Assembly (NCBI GenBank): GCA_008802785.1
Contig: VUYT01000026.1
Location: forward strand, 1 to 64,000
Length of the DNA: 64,000 bases
Source of the DNA: Symmetrospora coprosmae
Taxonomy: Eukaryota; Basidiomycota; Cystobasidiomycetes; Symmetrosporaceae
Direction of reading: 5' to 3'
The notes beneath the pieces were generated by a model, which was not told the origin of the DNA, searched no databases, and was given only the letters and a program-made list of their open reading frames with translations. The translations under genes were made by a program, and so were the position numbers. The first letter of the stretch is position 1. Each line of letters begins with the position of its first letter. Below are positions 55,949 to 64,000 of the stretch, piece by piece.

Positions 55949-57804
55949 TCAAGCCTCTATCGCGGCATACCACAACAACCCAAGCACTCCTCCGAGAAGA
56001 ATGGATGGGAAAGCCGGGAAGTTGTAGAACCGCCCGCCCACATAGGCCGTAGCGACGATGACGACCCACCAGGGGTCGGTGCCCAGCGGGCGCCCGCCTC
56101 TGTAGTCCTTGTCGATGAGTCCGATCTGCCAGAGGCGGTAGAAGGCCGAGTAGACAAAGCCGACAGCGGTGGCATTGAGACCTCTCAGGGCGCTCTTGAT
56201 CCAGCGCCGTGTGCGGATGGCGTGCCAGATGCCCTGGATGCCGGCGATGATGATGAGTCCCGGGCTGAAGATGGCGAGGAAGGCGATGAGAGACCCCAGG
56301 ATCATGGGTGTTGATGTCCCTTGCATGGCCAGAGCGCCCAGGTAAACGGCAAAGTTAAAGTTGGGGCCTGAGTAGAGAGCCGTCAGGTGTGCTAGGCTTT
56401 CAAAATAGCCATCGAGCGCACTCACCTGGGAAGGCCTGAATCAGTGCGAGACCCAGCAAGAAGTCCCTTTGGGAGACCCAAGCGGTAGGGAAGGACGTCG
56501 ACAGGAGAGGGATGACGACAGGACCTCCTCCGACGATGATGGTACCCGCCAGGTACAGGTTGGCAAAGATGGAGAACGGCCGAGGCGGACTTGCCAATCG
56601 ACCACGAAGGGTAACGATGGCGATGAAGGAGGCGATGAAGGCGACGAGCACGATGATGGCAGTCCGCGTCGAGAAAGGTGCGACCGGCTTGTAAGCCGCT
56701 GTTGAGCCGTGCTCGCGAGTCGATGCCATCGATGCAGTCGGCGAGACTGGCTGGGGAACCTGCTCAGGTGCAAGGTTCGACGGGGCAGCCTGCGCGTTGG
56801 CCGAGTGCCGGAGGTAAACCTTCTGCGGCTCATCCAGGCTTGGCGTGACGGGGTCTGAGGGTTTTGCGCTGAGATGCTCGACCGAAGGTTGCTGCTCGCC
56901 CGCGTGACGGAGATCCTGCAGTTCCGTCTCGGGCGCTTCTTCATCTTTCTTGCTGCCTCTGAGCCGCTTCCAGGCGCGCTGCACCCATCCATAGTCGTAA
57001 ACGATGCTCGCACATGCTCCCGCAGCCAGCAGGACGGGAAAGTACCAGAGAGCCGTGTAGAGGATGCCGGCGCTCGCGCTGAAGAAGACGATGGTCCGCG
57101 TCAACTTGTCCGTGATGGCCTTGTCGGAGAGCTGCACAGCGGCGAGAGCAATGACTCCGACCGTGGCAGAGTTCAGGCCCGTGAGTAGCGCGTAGACGGG
57201 AGACGGGAGGATCTCGCCCACGTTGGCGATGCCCGTCGCCAGACCAAACATGCCAGCGGCCCCCGGCAGGCTGCGCGCATCCGTGTCAGCATGCTCGATA
57301 GTAGACCAGAGTAGACTGCGGTAACGACACACACCACCAGAAAGCCAATGCCAGCAACGCGCAGGGAAGGCCGCCCTTTCCCATGTGGATAGCTGCCAGC
57401 ATCTTTGTGCTCCCCGGGCCGGGGGTGGCCTGGACGACAGCAAACAGCTCGAGGTACGTCTGTTCATCGATCCACTTGAGCTTATCGACGTATAACTTGT
57501 GGAACTGTGCGGAGAAAGCAAATGGCAAGGGAGTCAGGATGTCACTCCTTGGCGCCATGACGCCACCGAGACAGAGTCAACGCACAATCTGAAAGTGCAC
57601 TGGCGGCCCGCCAAAGGCGGTCAGGCCGAGATGCCAGCTCGAGTGGAAGGTATCTTTGAGAGCTTGAGCCAAGGGGACCTTCGGAGCCGCGAGGCCGCGC
57701 GCAGCATTGGCGCGCTCAGAGCGACTCGGAGCCGCGAGGGGAAAGCTGGTCCCAGGGAGACTCTGGACGGTCCCAGCGCTGTCGTTTCGCTGTCGCGTGG
57801 GCAT
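55949..57804 (-). CDS. Chromate transporter (CHR) family membrane protein
   Basis: Four exons on the minus strand: 57804-57586, 57504-57335, 57270-56426 and 56367-55949; 550 aa. It has two homologous CHR halves. The first has GLTAFGGPPVHFQIFHKLYV, DEQTYLELFAVVQATPGPGS and the rebuilt LPGAAGMFG. The second has IIVGGGPVVIPLLS, SQRDFLLGLALIQAFPGPNFN. The G-GGP and Q--PGP motifs are the family signatures. About ten hydrophobic segments flank a hydrophilic loop of roughly 130 residues between the halves. In bacteria the family exports chromate; a Neurospora member is reported to import it, so direction and natural substrate (perhaps sulphate-like anions) are open here. The start at 57804 leaves 176 bp to the divergent ABD1 start. 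Confidence 0.9.
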
Positions 57805-57980
57805 GTCGTATAATATGGCCTTCTGCAGGTTGCCGCAAGCTGAAGTCGCTCGCAGTGACGAGGATGTCGGGGAGCTCTTCTGTCACCCTCGGTCGGAAAG
57901 GCGTGACCCGCAGGAAGAGGGTGAGTGCGGCTTCTCCTCTGGCGCACGTTCGTGTCGTGTCGACGATACTGTACGCCGAG
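57805..57980. promoter_or_regulatory. Compact bidirectional promoter, CHR gene and ABD1
   Basis: 176 bp between divergent starts. The ABD1 frame stays open through most of it with upstream in-frame starts (e.g. an ATG at 57867), so the true spacing depends on which ABD1 start is used. Confidence 0.45.
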
Positions 57981-60613
57981 ATGGCGTTTGATGCAGTGCG
58001 GGATGCGATCCTGCTGAACAGTCCCGAGCGAGCAGAGTACCGGGATCCGTTTGGGGAGGAGGGAGAGGGCGACGAGGACGAAGAGCTCCTCGAGCTGGAG
58101 GAGGTGCCCGTGCCCGTAGGCGTCGGCGGCAGTCACGCGGATGGAGGAGGAGGAGACGGCTTCAAGGCACCAGCAGGCAATGGCAGCAGCAGCCACGACA
58201 TGCACATCCACAGCAACGGCGTATCGTCATCTTCGTCGTCGAGATCGCCAGAACGGGAGCGGCCATCCTCATCGTCGTCGGCGCTGTTCAACGAAGTCGC
58301 CCAGACGCCGGGAGGAGGAGCGACGAATTCCAGCAACGGCAGATATAGCAGTCACTACACGTTCCCTCCCACACCGGGAGGTAACAGCAACTACGACCCG
58401 TCATTTGCGCTGAGCGCCGTCACTCCTGCAGGCGGGGTGGCCGCTGCCAGGCCCGCTTCTTCCAGCGGACCCTCGCTCGTCCCTCACAGACAGTCGTCGA
58501 TATTCAGCCTCCTCTCGCCAGAACCGCCTGCTGCCGTCGATGATGGTCTCCAGGAGGTGCCGCAGTCCAGCTACTTCGACGGCCCGTCAGGCTTCCTCCG
58601 CGCGGAGCCAGAAGCGGAAGAGCAACACCCAGCACCGGCAGCAGCTTCGACCTCACGCGGCGGCGGAAAAGCGAGCCGCGCCTCCGCATCCGCCAGTGCT
58701 TCGGCCTTGACACTCTCTCGCCCTCCCTCGACTGCCGCCCCAGTCGCCGGCCCTTCGACCGCGCGTGATCGCCTCAAGCCGTCCCTGGTGGTCGAGACGC
58801 AGCGCCAGTCCAGCTCCAGCCCATCTGCTACAACACCAGCGCCCGCACCTGCAGCCGCACCTGCAGAGCCCGTAAAGCGAGGAATACCGTACATGCCAGG
58901 CCGCCGCATCAACGGTCCCGCCCCGCGCACACTGCTCATGCCCCTCACGCAGGCGGAGCGCGACTTCTACCTCGACCCTAGCAACTGCCGGAACCCGCTT
59001 CGCCGCGGAGTGCAGGTCTCCTCTCGCTCTACCTTGCCGCCGAATGGCGCTCACGACATCAAGGGCAAGGGAAGGCAGGATGCGCTGGCCCCGCCGGCAG
59101 ATGGTCCGCCGATGCTGCCAGACGACCTCGAGATTGCGCCGCGCTACAGAGAACCCTCGCCCCTTGATCCAGCTTTCGAGGTCGACCTCGTCTACATGCG
59201 AAACACACCCGATGGACCGAGACCGGGTCTCGCGCGGTTAGGCAGCGGCAGTTCAGCCAAGAAGCGCAAGCGGACCAGCGTGTCCGAAGTGCAGACATCG
59301 ACCGAGTATGTTGCTGTAGCAGCGCATTGTGAGTCGTCGGCATCCTATACGGGTTTACCCTGTTCCGCCGCTGACCTTATCACGGATGCGGACATCGTAG
59401 ACAACAAGCGACAGAACATCAGCCGAGAGGACCGCGTCAACTCGCCCATCATCGGTCTCAAGTCCTTCAACAACTGGGTAAAATCAGTCTTGATAGCCAG
59501 ATATGCCAGAGACTGGCACAACAACGCGAACGGTGCGGACGAGCAGCGACCGCAGGACAGCAGGGGTGGGCGGCGGGGCGGACCACCGCGAGCACAGCTC
59601 AAGGTGCTGGATCTCGGATGCGGGAAAGGCGGAGACTTGCAGAAGTGGCAGAAGGCCGGGCTGCGCGAGTACATTGGAGTCGACATTGCAGACGTCTCGG
59701 TACAGCAGGCTCGCTCACGCTGGGAATCGCTTCGGCCGCCAAGATTCGACGCTGCTTTCTACGCATTGGACTGCTTCTCGGTGAGCCGGCGCGCTCGTCA
59801 TCTTGTGCCCAGGCTGTACGCTCATGCTCGACGCGCGACTCCCGCAGAACCCACTCGATGTCATCGTGCCCAAGCAGTTGCTCATGGAACGGCCCTTCGA
59901 CGTCGTGACGATGCAGTTCTGTATGCACTACGCGTTTCAGTCCATCTCAAAAGCGCGAATGATGCTTGAGAACGTCTCTCGCTACCTCCGTCGAGGCGGG
60001 ACGTTTGTGGGCACCATCCCAGACAGCCGGAATCTGCTGTAAGCGTGTCCGCGCTCGTTTCCTGTCGCGTTATTCGGAGCTGACGCGCATCGAATGACAG
60101 CGCACGCCTGCAAGACATCCCCGAGGATGCACCCAGCCTGACGTTCGGCAACGACGTGTACCGCATCACGTTCGACGACCGCACCAAGTTCCCGCAGTTT
60201 GGCCACAGGTACACCTTCTACCTGCAGGATGCGGTCGAGGACGTGCCGGAGTACGTAGTGCAATGGGATGCGTTCGAGGTGTGAGTCGGCGCGATTTGCA
60301 ACCCCCGCAGGTGCCAGACTGACGCTCGCGCTCGGTAACAGCCTTGCGCTCGAGTACGGCCTCAAAGCTGTATACCACGCGTCCTTCCACGAGCTCTTCG
60401 AGGAGAACAGGGAGAACGATGAGTTTGCGGCCCTGCTGCAGAGGATGCGTGTCGTCAATGCGGAAGGCGAGAGCGAGCTCACTGAGGAGCAGTGGGAGGC
60501 AGCGAGTGAGTTCTCGTCCGCACTCCAAATTAGACGGGCCACTCGTTGACTGGCTGTCGGTGGACCTACTTGCAGATATTTACGTCGCGTTCGCGTTCGA
60601 GAAAGTCTCCTAA
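57981..60613 (+). CDS. ABD1: mRNA cap guanine-N7 methyltransferase
   Basis: Six exons: 57981-59328, 59401-59780, 59848-60038, 60101-60280, 60342-60505 and 60576-60613; 766 aa. It methylates the guanosine cap of nascent mRNA using SAM in the nucleus. The catalytic half begins at VAAHYNKRQNISRED (rebuilt across intron 1) and SPIIGLKSFNNWVKS. SAM motif I is VLDLGCGKGGDLQKW (about 518-532), with IGVDIAD after it. The cap-binding stretch FDVVTMQFCMHYAF, GGTFVGTIPDSRNLL and FGHRYTFYLQDAVEDVPEYVV follow, with the VAFAFEKV end. The N-terminal 370 residues are Ser/Ala-rich and disordered, making the protein much longer than yeast Abd1. The 72-nt first intron has no stop in frame. The start at 57981 was preferred because it keeps a minimal leader to the divergent CHR gene. 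Confidence 0.92.
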
Positions 60614-60768
60614 TCTCGGCTTGTTGGCTTAGCGTTCACATGGGCGATGGAAGGATGTAGCAATACATGATGTGGATGCAAAGAGCCTGATGTTGAGCGT
60701 TGCATGGCCGCGGAACATCTAGGGTATATGGACCGGCGGACCGGCGGTTGCAGTGATATCTAGAAATA

Positions 60769-62814
60769 TCAGCTGGCGGACGGGGAGCCAGTGTGACATG
60801 GACGAGGGGAGCTGGTCCGAGCTTTGCGGGCCTCTCCTTCGCGGAGTTTCTCAAGATCCTGCACGGTTTTCACGGCGTCCATGTTGGGTGCATTCGCTAG
60901 CAGTAGGCAGTCGTCGTAGATTTGCTTCAAGGTGCCTGCCTCCGGCCAGGAATCCGGATTTTCCTTGCGCTTCTCGAATCTTGCTCTAAATTTGTAATCG
61001 ACGTTGAAGTACCGAGCTTTATTGCTTTTCCCGTATCGAAGGAGATCGTTGGGCTTGATCTGGCAGAGCTTGACCATGACGTCCATAGGGAAAGGCCCGA
61101 TGCTCATCTGGGCTGCATAGGTCCTCCTGGCGGCCTCTGCTTCTGGCCCAGTCAGGCAGTGCAAAATCCACAAGAGCGAATGCCCGCCGACTGCGCCATC
61201 ATTCTCGATGTACGAGGGAGGAATGCTCTGAAGATTGAGCTGCTTGTATGAGCGCGAGGTTGCCTTCGCCGAAGACTCCGCTTGCTCGTAGCGCGATGTC
61301 AAATCTGTGAAGATCGCGTGTAGCTTTTTATTCCGGATCTTCCGGCCGGGCTTGCGCCATCTATTGAACGTGTCGTCGATACCGCCCGCAAGGTAGCTGC
61401 CCAGCGCGCCGATAACTTCGTCAACGGCCGTATCATTCTTAGGCCTGGTCTCTAAGTAATTTAGGTAGTGGGCGGTCCAGATGTACCACGGAATCCCTCC
61501 CACTAGGCCGTATGGCTTCGGCATGATGCCCTTCTGCTGATCCTCGACATGTTTTCGCAGTCTTCCGGCAACCGTGAGGATGCCGGCGACCGTGAGGGTG
61601 GACGACGCAACCGCGCCGGCCGAAGGAGCCTTGTCCAACCTCTTGCTGCGAGTTTGGACCTTGTCCGTATCTGAAACGGACAGCCGCCTTGTGCCAGCGG
61701 CTGGCGGTGTAGAGCTTGGACGAGCGCTTGCATGTGGCGAGGCTCGCTTTGTCTGGGCGTCACAGGCTTCCGTGCTCCCAGACGGCGAGGCACTCCCGGT
61801 CACTGTCATCTTGCCCTGCGCGTTCGAGAGCGTACCCTGTGCGCAATCTGCGGACCGGCCTCGATCAGCCTTCCCTGACACTAGGCCTGACCTGAGCTGA
61901 CGGCCGCCTCCTCCAGTCCTCGTTGTCTGAGCTGGGCTTTTCGATCCAGATACGGATGAGCGGATAACGAGCGAGGTCTCAGAGCGCGAGGAGGGTAACT
62001 GCGGACTGATTCGCATCGAAGCTACCAGCCTACTTTCGGGCGTGACGGCATTTCCGACGCCCGGCGCTTGCGCTCCGGGCGACCACGGAGCAGGTGGAGA
62101 CGTGAAACGCGGTCGCTTGATAGGCGCCGGAGCAGTCACACTTCCGGGTGGATTTGGACTGTGGCTTGAGCTACGTTCGCGCTTTCCTTTGGCGCCTGGG
62201 ATCTGTCGCGTCGCTGAAGCAGGGGCTGGCGAGCGGGAGTTTCGCGGCGGGGCTGAGGTCGATCTCCTCCCCGCGGCGCTTGGCGTCTGCCCAGATGTCG
62301 CAGGTGTGGTCCATTTGATCCTGCATCGACAGGGCAGTACGGGTCAGTAGAGGTCGAAGGCCGGTTTTCGATACGGGCCCTGCACATACGCGTTAGGATG
62401 GTAGATTGTCCGATGCAAATTATAGGACTTGCTCTTCGTGGGAGGGACCCAGTCATCGCTGTATTGTTTCGAAAGCCGCACGAGGAGAAATGAGAAGAAC
62501 CCAAAGCAGACCCACCCTTGTCAGAATGGTCGCATCGTGGTGCATCTCTCGAAGCGATGCTCAACGCACCAACCGTGACCTTTCGGCAGATCCCCTTTGG
62601 GCTTCTCAAGCTCATACGGACATCGTGGCCAGCTGATACAGGAGCAAAGGAGTTGGAGGTCATCAGCAAGCTCGCTGTGCTGGTGTGGCGGAACAATAGA
62701 AAGCGACGGGAAGCTGACCCGGAGCCGGTAGTAGCACCTCGGGATTTCCCGGGTTGCGACATGTTCGAACGGATGTAGCGGCTCTTTGTACAGGTAAACC
62801 TGCTGATAATGCAA
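60769..62814 (-). CDS. Orphan protein, nuclear-like basic N-terminal half; 5' exons tentative
   Basis: The solid part is 62320-60769, an open frame of about 517 codons. Just upstream is an excellent intron (62389-62321: GTATGT donor, CTACTGAC branch, TGCAG acceptor), so the protein extends further. A consistent but tentative model adds 62458-62390 and 62814-62570 (621 aa). I recognise no family. The N-terminal half is basic and Ser/Pro/Ala-rich (PIKRPRF, RTGGGGRQLRS). The C-terminal half looks folded and helical, with GLVGGIPWYIWTAHYLNYLE, GGHSLLWILHCLTGPEAEAA and LCQIKPNDLLRYGKSNKARY. The C-terminal half is AT-richer than neighbouring genes. Product and function unknown. Confidence 0.5.
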
Positions 62815-63445
62815 TATTTCAGCGTGGGCATCGATGGATCATCCAGTGAGGCCGTCCGAGCTCAGACAGGGAAAGCGGAACGAGACGCAAGCCGCGTGGG
62901 ATGGAGGCTCCTGGAGGCATAGACTTACGGCTAGTGACGAGTGCAGAGATGGGCGCCGCAACGGGCGAGTAAGAGGTGAGGGTGAAGACAACAAAGATGA
63001 GGGCGGGATTGGGGTAGAACGAGATTGAAGGTGGATGTAGGGAGGATGATCGTGGTGGAGCGGGACAGAGAGAAAGGCGAGCGAGGCCTGACGGCTGCTT
63101 TCGTAGCCTGCTAGCAAGCAGTCGGGGCTATGCCTACTCGATGGCAAAAGGGCCAAACCCCGGCCTAGCCCGCGACGTCATGGGAAAATCCGGGATCCTT
63201 TGAGCGAAGGTGCAGCTGCTTCTGCGGAGGGCCTGGCATACTGTCGAGGCGCTGCAGCATTGTTGGAGAGCTGCTGTCAGGCATCAGCTGATCTGCGCAG
63301 GTCAGCAGGGTCGATGGTCGCAGTGTTGCAGAGGCCAGCGACCGGCGTAAACGGGCGAGATACATAGTACGACAACAGGGAGTATACCACTGATCCGAGA
63401 TGCGCGAAGGGACGGAATGATCAGAAGCCAGGCAAGTATGCCGCC
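62815..63445. other. Intergenic spacer
   Basis: 631 bp between the orphan gene and FCF1, purine-rich around 62900-63090. Open frames here overlap on opposite strands without family-like sequence. Nothing supported. Confidence 0.45.
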
Positions 63446-64000
63446 TTAGACGGGTGCCCCCTGATCCGGCAGCCTCTCGATGGCGTAGCGCCGCTTGGAG
63501 ATGTACATGATCGGCACTCCGGGGATCTTCCTGACTCGGCGGCGGAGCGCTCTGTCGTTCGTCGCTACGATGTAGCACCGGTGTGCAGTGACGCGCTGGA
63601 CGATGCAGTCGTCTGCGTAGGTTCCCTTGTGCGTGCAGGGTAAGCGCTCGAACCGCTCGTCTCGTGCGACGCGCAGCGCGAGTCGGTACTTGGGTCCAAG
63701 CTTTTCGAGTTCGGCCATGACGCAATCCGAGATGCATGGGATGCCTGTGTTGAACTGACTGTCAGCTGGACCAGCAACACAAAGTGGACCAGCAACACAA
63801 AGTGAGGGAACGCACACTTGGCATACAGCGAGTCCATCATGCCGCTAACCATTTCCAATCGGTTCTCGAGCGATAAGTTGATGAAGTTGGTATCGACGAG
63901 GACGCGGTAAGGTGGGGCGAGCGACTCGTTGTGCGAGAGGAACAGCGCGGTAGGTACGGGTGCGCTGTGTCGGAGCAAGAACGGTCAGCCTGCGTACATG
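63446..64000 (-). CDS. FCF1: rRNA-processing PIN-domain nuclease Fcf1/Utp24 (5' partial)
   Basis: Two exons visible on the minus strand, 63964-63816 and 63744-63446. The upstream acceptor at 63965 shows that earlier exons lie beyond the window edge. Fcf1 is the SSU-processome endonuclease that cuts pre-rRNA at sites A1 and A2. Conserved: PYRVLVDTNFIN (catalytic Asp), LYAKCIPCISDCVMAELEKLG (rebuilt across the intron), RFERLPCTHKGTYADDCIVQR (acidic pair), YIVATNDRALRRRVRKIPGVPI and the MYISKRRYAIERLPDQGAP end. The second donor is GTGCGT, and a nearby GTGTGC would destroy the Cys-Ile-Pro alignment. Everything seen is intact. Confidence 0.93.
63767..63802 (+). repeat. 18-bp perfect tandem duplication inside FCF1 intron
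   Basis: Two exact head-to-tail copies of an 18-bp unit (63767-63784 and 63785-63802) make up about half of the 71-nt intron 63745-63815. Confidence 0.92.

Noticed and set aside
62518-62778. Plus-strand open frame of 86 codons with protein-like composition, preceded by a good acceptor-like sequence
   Set aside because: No start codon or donor could be found that joins it to an upstream exon in frame, and it is antisense to the phase-consistent 5' exons proposed for the minus-strand orphan gene.

Overview
The window is gene-dense nuclear DNA from a filamentous or yeast-like basidiomycete fungus. The evidence is GC-rich coding sequence, many phase-varied introns of about 45-110 nt (mostly 60-80) with GTRNGT donors, CTRAC-type branch points and NAG acceptors, and a gene set typical of Basidiomycota: Zn2Cys6 factor, GH5_12 glucosidase, CHO2, ferric reductase and fungal CinA. 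The introns are more numerous than in Ustilago-like smuts. I do not name a genus. I see no rRNA, tRNA, transposon, virus-like element or CRISPR array.

I model 25 protein genes, and the exon lengths of each complete model sum to a multiple of three. From left to right: RXT3 (5' end outside the window), a Zn2Cys6 transcription factor, ATP12, REV1 head-to-head with a CinA-domain gene, gluconokinase, an LRR protein, a 68-aa membrane protein, and a synaptojanin-type inositol 5-phosphatase. Then come a GH5_12 glucosidase, two tandem aldose 1-epimerases (one cytosolic, one secreted), an NRBF2/Atg38-like protein, a ferric reductase, CHO2 and a JmjC protein. The right part holds CDC20, MSH3, POL5, two tandem orphan paralogues, a chromate-transporter-family protein, ABD1, an orphan gene and FCF1 (5' end outside the window).

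Most genes are housekeeping: chromatin (RXT3), translesion synthesis (REV1), mismatch repair (MSH3), cell cycle (CDC20), ribosome biogenesis (POL5, FCF1), mRNA capping (ABD1), phospholipid synthesis (CHO2) and phosphoinositide turnover. Two neighbourhoods stand out. At 24.3-30.0 kb a predicted steryl-glucosidase or glucocerebrosidase sits tail-to-tail with two glucose mutarotase paralogues. At 53.8-55.9 kb two intronless genes of no recognised family, which I find to be related to each other along their length, form a tandem pair.

Exon borders come from reading splice motifs and keeping frame and family alignment. Most should be right to within a base or two, but none has transcript support.
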